DNA from: Undaria pinnatifida
Lineage: Eukaryota > Sar > Phaeophyceae > Laminariales > Alariaceae
Direction: 5' to 3'
Length of the DNA stretch: 64,000 nt
NCBI GenBank assembly: GCA_012845835.1
Contig: JABAKD010000023.1
Coordinates: 19,950,691-20,014,690, forward strand
Numbering within the stretch: position 1 is the stretch's first letter; every line of letters starts with the position of its first letter. The notes under the pieces are model-generated. The model worked only from the letters and a program-made list of their open reading frames with translations, searched no databases and was not told where the DNA came from. Both the position numbers and the translations under genes were made by a program. Shown here in pieces: positions 34,382 to 45,194 of the stretch.

Positions 34382-35296
34382 GGGTGCCCTGCTGTTGTAG
34401 CGCCTGAAACAGTAGGGTCGTCTTCTGGTGCAGCCAGAAAAGGCGTGAAGAGGAAACTCTCCACGTCGTCGGTAGCCGCTTTTGCCCGTGAGTTTATCGT
34501 CCCCCGTGTCCACGCCCGTCATCGTAGTTACGTCGTGCCTAGGTACCGTGCCCGTTCTCACGGCGCAGCAAATAAGCTGTTTCGTGTGGCAAGTGTGTCT
34601 GAATTACGTGTCGTCCCTCCCCCTCAGGCTGAAGTAGAGGAGGTTAAGAGTCAGCGTTCATCGCGCAAGCGAAGCTTGAGTTGTGATAATGGTGTCCCTG
34701 ATCCCCCAGTTACTGTATTCGCGTCCCCGAGTGCGAGTCAAAGTATGCGTCCAAGTAGATGTACAGCGCCTGCGCGCTTTGGTGTACGTTTTCGGGATGT
34801 GGAAGGGAAAAGTTTCCCCGAAATAAAACATAATTCAGACCACGTGTGGTACAGCTCAAGGCTGGCGCACAAAACCATCGACTTTTCTTTGTCTTTCTCG
34901 TCTCGACGAGTCCGCATCGCCGGCTCTGTCGACGACGTCCCCGTGAATAACATCACGGTGGACACGGCTACCGAGGTGCCGGTTGTTTCTCTCGCGTGGG
35001 TACGGTCTCATCCCACCCTGCGAGGTATTCCTCTTAATCCCGTCCCCCCAGCCGCTGTTGCGCTCCGCGCTGCAAATGGCGAGCCAATCAATGTCGGGTT
35101 TATTGATTTTCCTTTAACCCTCAGCGAGCTCACCCGCACGGTGACTGCGCTAGTCGTCCCCTCTTTGGGCCCCGATCTTATGCTCCTCGATAATAGTGTC
35201 ATGTCCGACTTCGGAGCGCGCCTAGATTGGAAAAAATCAAACTTTGTCATTTTCGTCTACTGGTTCAACGATACCAGCTGTTCATCGCATTCGTGA
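34382..35296 (+). pseudogene. Pol N-terminal region with aspartic protease
   Basis: In frame with gag. After a basic linker it carries the retropepsin-like signature NNITVDTATEVPVVS (the active-site Asp codon at 34961-34963, with DTA instead of the usual DTG/DSG). The distal block PDLMLLDNSVMSDFGARLDW follows. The frame ends wrongly at 35294 after a shift near the A6 run at 35231-35236. The true continuation is in the next frame (TLSFSSTGSTIPAVHRI). Protease cleaves Gag-Pol. Confidence 0.75.
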
Positions 35297-35545
35297 CTCC
35301 GTCCCGTCGCCCAGTACTAGCAATCCTTCCCCGGCGAGCCACACTCAAAACATGTCGGTGGCCGCTGTACATCACGATGCTGATGCCATTCCTGTCTCTC
35401 TGGGTGAGAGAGTTAATCTCAAACCGGAATGGGAAAGCCTTGCTGTTGCTTACACTGATTGTCTACCGCCAGAAGACTGCACTGTTGTTGTCGAACCTCG
35501 CATTATAACCGAGAGAGATTTTCCGATGACGCAACACTTGAACCT
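35240..35545 (+). pseudogene. Pol linker in a shifted frame
   Basis: Between the protease and RT the meaningful frame moves by one: SVAAVHHDADAIPVSLGERV, LPPEDCTVVVEPRIITERDF, then a second shift near 35520-35545 returns to the original frame at DDATLEPFKNILVARTL. The two shifts cancel, so RT is again in frame with gag. Both lie near short homopolymers, so decay and sequencing errors are both possible. Confidence 0.65.
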
Positions 35546-37462
35546 TTCAAGAATATTCTCGTCGCCCGTACTTTAGCTACGTGGAGTGCTTCTGATGGCT
35601 CTGTTGTCGTGAAAATATGTAACCCATCTGGCGATGGTGTCTGCCTTTTACCAGGCTTGCATCTTGGCAATTTGTCTACAGCGTCTGTAGTCACCCCTGA
35701 TCAATTAAATATCAACGCCGTCGCGAACACCCCCGTCTCTGACGAGGATGTTCATCGCGCCAGGTCTGACCTTGAAGGTCCTCTGTCTAAAGCATTCGCC
35801 AGTTCCACGTTTACCGTGGAGCAGAAGGATGCTGTCCTTGACTTATGCGCTAAATATCGTCCCGTTTTCTCTCTGTCAATGTCTGAATTAGGACGTTGTA
35901 CAATCGCCGAAGCAACGTTCCCCGTGCCGGAAGGCACCCGTCCTGTCGATCGTCCCCCATACCGTCCCAACCTCCGCACCTCTGAAGTAATTGACAAGTG
36001 TGTCAACGAGATGTTGGATTGGGGAATAATTGAGGAACGGCCAAGTCCGTGGGGTAGCCCTTGTACTATCGTCGCCAAGAGCAACGGCAGCCCCCGTTTC
36101 TGTGTTGATTACCGCCATACCCTCAACCGCCACATCATTCGCAAGAGCTGGCCCATGCCTAACCTCGAGTCCTGCCTGGATGCCGTCGGAGACGCCCTCT
36201 ACATTTCGGTCGCCGACATCCTCAGTGCGTTCTGGCAGCTACCTGTGGCCGAGGGGCACGTCGACCGCACCGCCTTCGTGACACCGAGAGGCAAGTACTG
36301 TTTTAAGCGCATGCCTTTTGGAGTAGCGAATGCACCATGGCTGTTTCAACACGTAATGTCTTTAGCTCTAGGCCACCTTGGCCCTGACTCCGGTATCCTT
36401 TCGTACATGGACGATTTGATTTGTATCAATCACACGTTCGAAAGCCACCTCGTCTCTCTCGATAAAATGTTCGCAGCGTTGCATGCGGCAGGCTTGACAC
36501 TCAAACCGTCCAAAATTCAATTTGGGCAGAAACAAGTCAACTATCTCGGTCATGTCATTTCCGCGAAAGGGATTTCCGTCAGTACCGACCGCATCAATGC
36601 GATTCACGACCTGCCCACGCCCAAATCCATCAAAGACTTACGTTCTGTTCTGGGTATGGCGAATTTCGTCCGCCGGTTTGTCAAAGATGATTTTGACCTT
36701 ACGGCACCGCTTGTAGAACTGACTCGAAAGAGCTTTATCAAACGCACGAGTTTTAAAAAGGCCTGGGGTCCGGCACAAGATGCCGCATTCCAGAAACTCA
36801 AAGATGCTTTATCCGAAGCCCCCGTCCTTCACTTTCCCGATTTTTCGAGAGATTTCGTTGTTCACACCGACGCTTCCGAGCAAGGTGTAGGTGTTTTCTT
36901 AGCCAAACCTTCCAAGGGCAGCACCGATGGCAAAGAGCTGGATATTGTCGCGTACTATAGCAAGCGTTTTTCTCGTAGCCAAAGCCACTATAGCCCTACG
37001 ATGAAAGAATGCCTTGCTGTCGTATGGGCTCTGACCCATTGGCGTCCGTATCTATGGGGCCGACACTTTACGTGTTGTACCGACCACCAAGCTCTCACGT
37101 ACTTGTACCACATGCAAGACACGTCCAATACGCTCACCCGTTGGGCAATTTGTCTTCAAAATTACGATTTCACCGTCAAACACGTTCCGGGAAAACTTAA
37201 CGTTGTACCGAATACGCTATCGCGTATTTTTAGCGAGGTGGATGGAAAACCACTTCCATCCGAACCGCAACTTGCAGCTATCTGTCGTAATGTCCCCGAT
37301 GATCAGCCTTTTCATCCCCCCAACCCTCGTGAATACGAACTGTCCGCTGGCAACTTAGACGAGATAGTGCCCGTCGAAAGCGATCGCGAATTATTTGCTA
37401 GTGCCATAGCTGTCTTCCCCGTCGCCGATGCTGCGAAGTTGCTTGCTCATCAGAGGAAATAA
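35530..37462 (+). pseudogene. Pol: reverse transcriptase and RNase H
   Basis: RT begins near 35930 (PPYRPNLRTSEVIDKCVNEM, GSPRFCVDYRHTLNRHI), with the catalytic SYMDDLICI at 36401-36427 and YLGHVISAKGI downstream. RNase H has HTDASEQGVGVF (Asp at 36869), TMKECLAVVWALTHWRPYLW (Glu at 37007) and CTDHQALTYL (Asp at 37082). The final active-site position, normally Asp in an ADALSR-like block, is Asn here (VPNTLSR, 37211). The frame stops at TAA (37460-37462), but the same frame continues into integrase, so that stop is a nonsense change within pol. Confidence 0.9.
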
Positions 37463-37840
37463 TTTTGTCAGTACTTTGACTACCTAGCCAATCCTACTAA
37501 GGCTCGCGTCCCACACCAGCTATCAAAGTCCAGCATGAGTAAATTCTTCATCCACGAAGGTTTGCTTTGCCGGTCTTACGTCCCTGCCCACCTACGTAGG
37601 CGGGACACCTTTCGTGACCAGCTAGTGGTGCCGAAATCGTTGAGAACACTTGTAATCAACGCTTGCCATGACCTCCCCTCGTCAGGTGGTCACCTAGCCT
37701 TTAAAGGTACCTTCGACAAAGTTCGGGATCGCTATTGGTGGCCCACGATGCACTCTGACGTTGCCGAACATGTTAAAAGCTGTCTTCCTTGTCAACGCCG
37801 GAAAACGTCTCACCGATCACCTATGCTGCCATACAAACCC
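37463..37840 (+). pseudogene. Pol: integrase zinc-binding domain, truncated
   Basis: In frame with RT after the TAA: FCQYFDYLANPTKARVPHQL, then the HHCC finger with His at 37667 (CHDLP), His at 37691 (GGHLAFKG), RDRYWWPTMHSDV, and Cys at 37781 and 37790 (CLPCQRRK). At LPYKPLL the coding sequence passes into the last bases of the LTR and then the microsatellite. The DDE catalytic core and chromodomain-type tail are missing, so this copy cannot integrate by itself. Confidence 0.85.
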
Positions 37841-37843
37841 TTA

Positions 37844-37867
37844 TTATTACTATCATTATTTTTACTA

Positions 37868-37900
<33 letters not shown>

Positions 37901-38021
37901 GATTATGATTATGATTATTATGATGATGATGATGATGATGATGATTATTATTATTACTATTATTACTATTATTACTTCGAAGTATTTTTTACCTGGTATT
38001 ATTTACTATTATCATTATTAT
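37844..38021 (+). repeat. ATT/ATG microsatellite at right edge of gypsy element
   Basis: TTATTACTATC, (ATT)n, (GATTAT)n, (GATGAT)n and (ATTACT) blocks ending at TATTATTACAAGGGG. It runs directly from the LTR-end remnant on the left to the GC-hairpin family copy on the right. Confidence 0.9.
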
Positions 38022-38170
38022 TACAAGGGGGTTTCGCCGGCGGCCGAGTAGGGGCCGCCGTCGAAGAAAATGCCCGGAGGCAGCGAAAATAACTGCAAAC
38101 GGCAGTTTACGATGCCAATGGCTGCTTATCCCTTACCCGTGAAATATCCGATTCCCGGACGGATCGAATA
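38022..38170 (-). repeat. Copy of GC-hairpin family (TACAAGG end)
   Basis: The complement reads CGGGAATCGGA, GGGATAAGCAGCC-TTGGCATCGTA, CTGCC-TTTG-CAGTT, GGGCATTTTCTTCGACGGC and GGCGAAACCCCCTTGTA, aligning with 49726-49874 over about 145 bp. Confidence 0.75.
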
Positions 38171-38895
38171 GTTATGGAAAAAATGCCGGTTACTACGCGA
38201 GTTCATGTTGAAGCAACAACATAAACAACGGTTAAAACATGTAGGATAACACGCACGAAAAATGCTGGACGTAATTCATCTTTGTAAAAAGTCTCCCATT
38301 AAAACTCCCATTAAAATTCACGTTCTACACAGATATAACAAAAATGGAGCAAAAAAAGTCAAAACATGAAAGAAGTACGACAAACACATTACTATAGTAT
38401 TGATAGTAATACCCGCGTATGATACGAGTAGGCCAAGAAAAAGAAAATTTAAACATGTGATAAAAGAGGATGGTTGTCGTTGGGGCAACCTGGTGTTTGG
38501 GGTAACGGGTAGAGAGATACAACAGTAGAAGAGCGAAACCTCGGGGAGTGTTCACCGTAGGATAGAGGAATGTTTGGTAGGGAATATTAATAGAAAATGA
38601 AAGTTCTGTATGATGAGGCAAAAATGAGTAACGAACGGTCAGATGCGAGCAAGCAACTGTAGAGCTGAGCTAAGCGGGGATTCGCCGGTGCACGTAATAG
38701 CCAATAAGAGATAGCTAACGGGCGAGACCCTGCACGAGCTGAACAGGACCGGGGCATAGGGCAAGGGACGTCAGGGAGTCAAGTTGTCATCTTCATTTGT
38801 ATTATTCTGTTTCGTTTTTGTTTGGTTTTTGTTTGGTTTTGTTTGAAGAATCGTATGGAGCTGTAGTCGGGGGATAAGCAAGGGTAGAGAGTCTC
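38170..38895. other. No recognisable gene
   Basis: AT-rich sequence with short minus-strand frames. Nothing recognised. Confidence 0.4.
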
Positions 38896-38898
38896 ACC

Positions 38899-39677
38899 GT
38901 GGCCCAGCAACAGCACGAGGAGCAGGACAACCTGGTGGGTGGTCCAGGCCCAAGGCAGGGTTCGGGCCCAGGAAGCGGGGCAGCAGGGAGCATGGAGGAG
39001 GTCGACAACAACTCGCAAGATGTTGGAGAACAGACGGACCTCACACGCGGTCGGGTAAGGGGGGGCACGGGTCGGGTGGGGGAGGTCGCACGTCGCCAGC
39101 CAGGGACGGTAGACGTACTTGTACGTCGCCAGCTAGGGACAGACGAAGTTCGCATAGGCACCGCGAGCAGACCAATCCCACGCAACATGTCACGCCCCGC
39201 TATCACGACAATTTATTTTTCCCACGATCCGAATCTCGGGACCCCCATGAGCGGGTGGAGGGAGTTCCTATCGGCAGGAGGCAGGGGCGGGACGGGATAA
39301 CGGTCAGCTCAGTGTTTAACGGGCCTTCAATCACAGGCGTTCTGGGGCCCGGTATGCGTGCCGCCGCAGTATCAGCAGCAGGGGGCACTGCAGCGGCCGC
39401 ATGGCACGGGCGCACAACAGCGGCCGCTGCACGGCGAGGCACCATAACAAGGGGTGGCAATAGGGGGGGGGAGATACAACAGCAGCCGGATAGCGGAGGC
39501 GCACAACAGCAGCCGCAGCAGGGGTGGGGATCAGAACCGGGGGCAAACGAGGGGGGGGGGGGGGGGGTAGGTTGGGGAGGAGGTGCAGTGAGCCTGCGAC
39601 AGCAGCAACAGCAGCCAGGCATGCAGAAGCAGTCACTTCAGTCAAGCTGGCAGCAGCAGCGACACCAGTCCCAATAG
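38899..39677 (+). other. Gln/Gly/Ala-rich overlapping frames
   Basis: Two overlapping frames (38899-39300 and 39255-39677) are rich in Gly, Gln, Arg and Ala, ending in CAG and G-run repeats. No domain is visible. It may be the low-complexity N-terminal part of a mobile-element ORF, or simply biased repeat. Confidence 0.2.
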
Positions 39678-39784
39678 CAGCAAGAGCCAAGCAGTCAGCA
39701 ACATCAATTAGACAGGGGGGGGGTCGGGGAAGTAAGCGCGAATTTGTATTTTTATATTTTATGTTGTACACTAGTTTTGTTTCT

Positions 39785-40010
39785 TAGGTAGCGCGCGCGG
39801 CATAGTCAGTTTCAGCTGCGAGTCTTGAAACGTATTATGTGTTACTCGTATTTGCCTGGCACGTATACGTACGCTCACTTCCGATTTTATTTTTTTCTAG
39901 TATTTATTGTGGAGGGTGTCTGACTTTGAGCTATTATGAATACTATACGCGTACCAATTTGGGTTAGTTTCCCCACCCCCCGGTATGCATATAACGTGAG
40001 AACAACAATG
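39785..40010 (+). mobile_element. Old LINE 3' UTR copy
   Basis: GGCATAGTCAGTTTC, TTGCCTGGCACGTA, CTCACTTCCGATTTTATTT and the end AACGTGAGAACAACAA follow the order of the LINE 3' UTR, at much lower similarity than the 27.7 and 42.9 kb copies. Confidence 0.5.
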
Positions 40011-40194
40011 GGCCGTCAGGTTGTCACACATAAAGTTCAGCATTCCCATGTTTCAGATTATTATGCTCGTGGATTTAATCGAATTGCTGTATGTAACAAG
40101 TGGTAGTCTCTCTATGTACATCGGAGATACGTATGGTGGGCATACCCCCTGTTTCTCTTGTCTTGGGTGATCTAAATCCTGTTCACACGTCGGT

Positions 40195-41330
40195 ACATGG
40201 GTCAAACTGATATATACATACTGCAGGGTTTTTTTTACAAGGGAGGAGAGAGGGAGAGAGGCATGGGGGTGGGGGGGGGGGGGGGGGAAGGGTGGGGCAT
40301 GAAGTACCGGGCGTAAATATTGGAGAACTTGATGTATATAGTCTATACATTTTAGGGCGGGCAGAGGGGGGGGGGGGGGGGGTGGGGGGCGCGGGAGGCG
40401 GGGGGGGCTTGATCAAACTGATATATACATATAGTTTGTTGGCGGGGGGGGGGGGGGGGGGGGGGGAGGAGGGGGGGATAAAGTGCCGGACGTAAGTATT
40501 AGAGGAGTGGATACATAATATTTAGGCGGGGGGAGGGGGAGGCGACGACGACCAGGGGGAGAAGGGGGAGGGGCAGAGGAGGGGAGAGGAGTTTATCTAT
40601 ATACATATTACTTAGGCGGCGGCGGCAGGGGGGGGGGGGGGGGCAGAGGAGTGGGTTTATATATATAGTTGGGAGGGGGGCTTGGTAAAACTGATATATA
40701 CATAAATATTTGGGTAGGGGGGGGGGGGGAGGATAAAGTACATAGCGTAAATAATGGAAGTTAATATATGTAATTCGGGCTAGGGCGGGGGGGGACGACC
40801 GGGGGGAGGAAGGAGGGGAGGGGGGGGGGGGCGAGAGGGGGATGGAGAAGTTCATATGTACTATTGTTTTACTTTCATTTTTTTTATGGGGGTGAGGAAG
40901 AGAAAGGGGGGGTATAGCGGAGTTGATAAAATGTATTTGTTATTTTTTGGGGGGGGGCTTGGTCAAGCTGATATATACATACAGATTTTGGCAGGGGGAA
41001 AAGAGAAGGGAGGGGGCCGGGGGGGGGGGGGGGGACCGGGGGGAGGAGGGGGAGGGGAGGGGGGAGTTCACACAAATATATATATATATTTGGGGGGGGG
41101 GGGCTTGGTCAGACTGATGTATACATGTAGTTTTTGGCGGGTAAGGGAGGGGGACAGGAGGGGGGAAGGAGGGGGGAAGAGGCGGGGGGGCGGATAAAGT
41201 ACCGGGCGTAAATATTAGAGAAGTTGATATATAATGTTTGGCGAGGGGAGGGGTGGGGGGGGGGCAAACCAGGGGGAGGAGAGAGGGGTAGGCCGGAGGC
41301 GGGGGGGGGGGGGGGGGATAGAGTAGTTTA
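40195..41330 (+). repeat. G-tract-rich tandem repeat region
   Basis: Recurring motifs CTTGGTCAAACTGATATATACAT (near 40200, 40410, 40680, 40965, 41105) and GATAAAGTACCGGGCGTAAATATT (near 40300, 40480, 40735, 41190) are separated by runs of up to 24 G. Long reading frames are low-complexity artefacts. Confidence 0.8.
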
Positions 41331-41335
41331 TATAG

Positions 41336-41744
41336 AGTCGTCCCCGCTTTAAAGACACTCTTCTTAAGGAAACTCCCCGCTATAAAGACACATTTTTTTC
41401 CCAGAACATGGTGCCCCGCAGATGTACAATAATAAGGGGGGGTACCTTTTCCACTTTGCGGCCCCCCTAAAAAAAAATTTGCTGGGGCAGCACACTGCTG
41501 TATAACATCGACAGCGGTCTGCTGCAGCCCGCACTACCGCGTGTGGGTATGAGGAGATTCCTCCCATCTGCTGGCGGGTCATCAGCTGCCGGCTTGAAGC
41601 CATGTGGCGAACCCACGTGCCAGTCAAAGTCTCAACTCGTGTCAGGCAGTCAAAGTTTGGGATTTTTGCCTTTCTCGTGGAGTTAAATTTTGGTATTTTT
41701 GTTTTGTGTTTTTGCCTCGTGTTGACCTTTGGGGAAGAACGTCT
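41336..41744 (-). mobile_element. Truncated copy of AGTCGWCCCCGC inverted-repeat element
   Basis: Starts AGTCGTCCCCGCTTTAAAGACA and is the reverse complement of about 61790-62178, including ATGTGGCGAACCCACGTGCC and AAATTTTGGTATTTTTG-like blocks. It is cut at 41744, where LINE sequence begins. Confidence 0.75.
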
Positions 41745-42516
41745 TCAGAGGGCCTGGGCGTGCTTCCAGCGGCACAAGATGGAAATCTATGACCGCCCGG
41801 GTGTGCGTTTACGGTTGAAGGTGCGGTTGCTGAAAACTGAGGTGGTCGAGACACTGCTGTACGGTTGCATGACGTGGAGCCCGAAGAAGCCTGACTATGA
41901 CAGGCTACGACGGGTTTACCGCGCCATGCTCCTCCGATGCCTTGGATGGCGGAAACGGAAGCGCGACGACCACACCCTATCGTACGACGACGCGCTTGCC
42001 CAGACAGATTCCGAGAGCGTTGAGGCGATAGTACGCGAACGGAGGATTTTGTTTGCGGGATTCGTAGCACGTATGGGGGAGGAGCGTCTGCCACAGAGGG
42101 TGATGTTTGGGGAGTTTGTTGGGGGTAAAGGCTACTCAGGGGGGCAAGAGAAAGACTGGATGGATCATCTGAAGGAGGATATGTCGGTTTTTGGAATAAA
42201 ATTCGAAGGATGGCGAAAGGCTGCTCAGAAGGCTGGCAGATGGTTTCGAAGAGTAGAGGAGGGAGCCGAGTTGTTCATGCGGAATTGGCATGAAACGGAG
42301 AGACGCAAAGCTGCAGAGCGACGCGCAAAGGCTGCGGCAGCGTCATCCACCGTTGGCATCTCTAAGCGGCCGGGGGGAGGGGGAAGGGGGGGGGGCGGGG
42401 AGGGGACTGGGGGAGGGGGGGAGGGGGGAGGGGAAAAGGGAGGAAGGGGGGAGGGGCGGAAGGGGGAGCGTCATGCCCAAGAGACTGAAGTCTGGGTTTG
42501 GCCATCATCGTATTGA
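41745..42516 (+). pseudogene. LINE ORF2 C-terminal region (open, truncated)
   Basis: LQRAWACFQRHKMEIYDRPG, LLYGCMTWSPKKPDYDRL, RCLGWRKRKRDDHTLSYDDA, RILFAGFVARMGEERLP and YSGGQEKDWMDHLKEDMSVF run uninterrupted, so the frameshift in copy 1 (near 27050) is private to that copy. RT and endonuclease are missing. The upstream part of the open frame (from 41602) belongs to the other element, so any long ORF here is a chance fusion. Confidence 0.8.
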
Positions 42517-43216
42517 AAGTTGTGGGCTTTCTAATGGCCATCACAAGATAGCATAAGACCGCCCTGACTTCTTCGCCATGTTGCGTTCTCTCCCAGGTGC
42601 CATTGATGATGGACGTGATACTCTCTGTTAGCCCAATGCCATCCTTAGCCAGTTCCTAGGGTCTGCTAGTATGACATTTTTCTTTCTTTTCTTTTTCTAT
42701 TTCTTTTTTCTTTTTTTCTCTTCTTTTGTCCTTGCTTTCCTGTCTTGTCTTTTCTTGCTTTTCTTGTCTTTTTCTTCTCTTTGCTTGCCTTTTTCGTCTT
42801 GTTTCGTTTTTTCTTCTCTTTTCTTTCCTTTCCTTCATCTTCTTTTCTTTTCTTTGTTTCTTTTTCTCCAATTGACTTATGCCTGTCGTGCGTATGCGTT
42901 GTGATAGATACTACGTGTAATATATACGTGGTAGTCTTCCTTGGGTGGCAATCGGAATAGTTGGTTTCTCCAGGGGTGAGTAGTGAGACGTATGCACCGG
43001 CCTGGACCTGGCACATCGTAGACTGACTCCCGATTTCAATTTTATATGTTTCTGGTGGAGGCATGAATTGCGTCAGCTGTGATATATGCGTGTACCACGT
43101 TGGGCTGTGTGTGTTTTTCCCTGGGGTATTCCTCAGCTCCAGAGTGACTGGAGCCTGTCCTGTGACCACGGACTTGATTATGCGAGTTAATGTGAGAACA
43201 ACAACAACAACAACAA
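41745..43216 (+). mobile_element. LINE 3' end, copy 2
   Basis: 5'-truncated insertion into the inverted-repeat element above. Coding end, G-rich run (42371-42465), pyrimidine tract (42675-42865), 3' UTR and tail (AAC)n at 43195-43216, in the same order as copy 1. Confidence 0.85.
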
Positions 43217-43469
43217 CTCGTATAAATTTGTTGGGACTTTTTCTCGTGCACAAATTGACTTGCGGAAAGCGCGAGAGCGCGAGTTAGCAACACTCGATGA
43301 AAAATCGACGAGCAGTGGGATTGCTGGACCCTATGCGCGATAAAAATTGAAGACAAGAACCGGGGGGGAGGAGGAGGGACGACACCTGTGACGACCACGG
43401 CTTGTCCAGAAGCTGGAAAGTAAAAGTGTGAGAAAAAAGAGACAAGAAAAAAAAAAAAAATGATAGTTC

Positions 43470-44020
43470 AAATGTTACTGGCATGTACGAACTAGTAAAA
43501 GTACAGCAAAGCACGCAGCGTGGCGAAGCACGGCAAAGCACGGCGGTGCGCTCTGCTGAGCTAGCACTGCGGTGCGCTGCTGAGCTGAGCTGCAGGGCAC
43601 GGCAGGGCATCGAAGGGCACGGCACTGCACGGCGCGGCGCTGCTGAACTATAGCGCTGCGGTGGGGTGCTGGGCGGGGCCGAGCTGATGAGCCAAGCCGA
43701 GATCTTAGCTGATGAAACTTCGTGCAAGTACAAAACAAAAGGTGGAAATCAAAGAAAAGTTAAAGCTGGACCGTTCCGCAAATAAAGAACAGGCGGCAAG
43801 TTACCGGCAAATGCTAGGAAGTTCAACTTACTATTTTACACAAAAAGGAAGGAAAAAACGCGAAAAAGTTCAAAATCAATCGTGTTGGCACAAAACAAAT
43901 TTAGAGGCGGACAAGCGGCAAATGGTAGGAAGTTCAACTTACTATTATACACAAAAAGAAAGACAAAACGCGAAAAAGTTCAAAATCAATCATGTTGGCA
44001 GAAAACATATTTAGAGGAAG
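43470..44020 (+). repeat. Dispersed repeat shared with 17395-17770
   Basis: Same blocks as at 17.4 kb (GTTACTGGCATGTACGAACTAG, GATGAAACTTCGTG, GGCAAATG-TAGGAA). The last part is internally duplicated (GTAGGAAGTTCAACTTACTA at about 43812 and 43925). Confidence 0.7.
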
Positions 44021-44139
44021 CAGCTGAAAAAGTCAAGAAACAACTGGCAAAACGAGCATGAACAAAAATAATAAGGCGGAGCAAGAAGTCAAAGAAAAGC
44101 TGGACCGTTCCGCAAGTAATGCACGGAGGCGGTGTCGAA

Positions 44140-44760
44140 GTGGGACCCCCGGAAATGTCAGGGGTGCACCAACCGAGCACTTTCAGTAGAAATATATCTA
44201 TAACTATGTTTATGCTTGCAGCGGCACGGGCCAAGCCAAGGTTCCCGTGTATTTCTGTACGGAGCAGATGGGTAAAGGAGCATGCACCATTTGTGAGCAT
44301 ATCTAGTTATTTCGGCAGAGGCAACAGGCACGCATCAATTTATTATTTAGTGCAGTGTGGTTTCAAGAGTGGGTAGGTTCGGCAGAGGCAAGGGCCAAAG
44401 GTGCTGGGATAGTTATGTGTAAAATGCGCACACTGCGGTGGGGACGCGTCGTTTTGCGCTGAATAAATGGGTAAGGAACCGTGCGCCGTAGTATAAGCTG
44501 CAAGTTTCGGCAGAGGCTAGATCCAATTGATATTTTCAACAGAGGCACCGACCAGGGTGCCCCCGTAGTTTCTGTACCCGAAGTGCGTATCGTTTTCGTG
44601 AGGTGGAATCCTCGGCTAGGGTTTGATCCAATCAATGCTGGTTAAGAGTGTTGTCTAGAACGGCGGGTTTCGGCAGAGGCCAGGGAGAAGATGCCCGCAT
44701 AGTTTCTGTACGAATGCGGTTACGGGGCCCCAGTCATTCTATATCGAAGGAAGGATGTGT
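44140..44760 (+). repeat. Degenerate repeats with TTCGGCAGAGGC motif
   Basis: TTCGGCAGAGGC recurs at about 44310, 44380, 44510 and 44668 (and TTCAACAGAGGC at 44537), each followed by related text with TTTCTGTAC. Irregular spacing; non-coding. Confidence 0.55.
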
Positions 44761-44764
44761 GACC

Positions 44765-45185
44765 TTTCGCGTGAGCAATGGGAGTAAGTCCCGTATTCTG
44801 CGATGCACGATGTTATGGTAGGACTACGACTACAGACTACTGTTCACATGGCGGGATGCCCTGTACGTTTGTTTTGTGTGGTGCTCCCGATGGAATGATG
44901 GAGCCCCGGCAATCCTATATGGGTAATAACGAATGGGTTACCAGTTGGGCCTCGTGCGAAAGGGGTGTTGAAGAGAGCGATGATCGACGGCAGACCGAGT
45001 TGAAGTACGTTTTCGAGGGTCCAAAGGTGACCAGTTAGTTGCGCAAGGGCGCTATTTTAACTTAAGCGACGTGTGGTCCGCTGCGGTTCGCAGGAGCCGG
45101 GGGATGTGCCATCAATTTAATCATCGAGTTGGATGTCGTGCCATTCGTTTCTCCCCCCGTCGGCCCCATTAGTGGCGTTTGGTTG
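44765..45185. other. No confident gene
   Basis: Frames at 44778-45038 (+) are unassigned. Upstream parts of the tyrosine recombinase may be here but unrecognisable. Confidence 0.35.
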
Positions 45186-45194
45186 GGGTGGTGG

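Larger units (their letters stand above)
32303..37844 (+). mobile_element. Ty3/gypsy LTR retrotransposon, 3' part deleted
   Basis: Order: 5' LTR, primer-binding site, gag, protease, reverse transcriptase, RNase H, integrase zinc finger, then a jump to the last bases of the LTR (TACAAACCCTTA at 37832-37843, identical to 32722-32733). The PR-RT-RH-IN order is the Ty3/gypsy type. Gag and all pol segments keep the same reading frame, interrupted by a TAG, a compensated frameshift pair and one TAA. The integrase catalytic core and nearly all of the 3' LTR are lost. Both outer edges meet ATT-type microsatellite. Confidence 0.85.

Noticed and set aside
40183-41197. Pro-rich and Gly-rich frames in the G-tract region
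   Set aside because: Homopolymer artefacts without domains.
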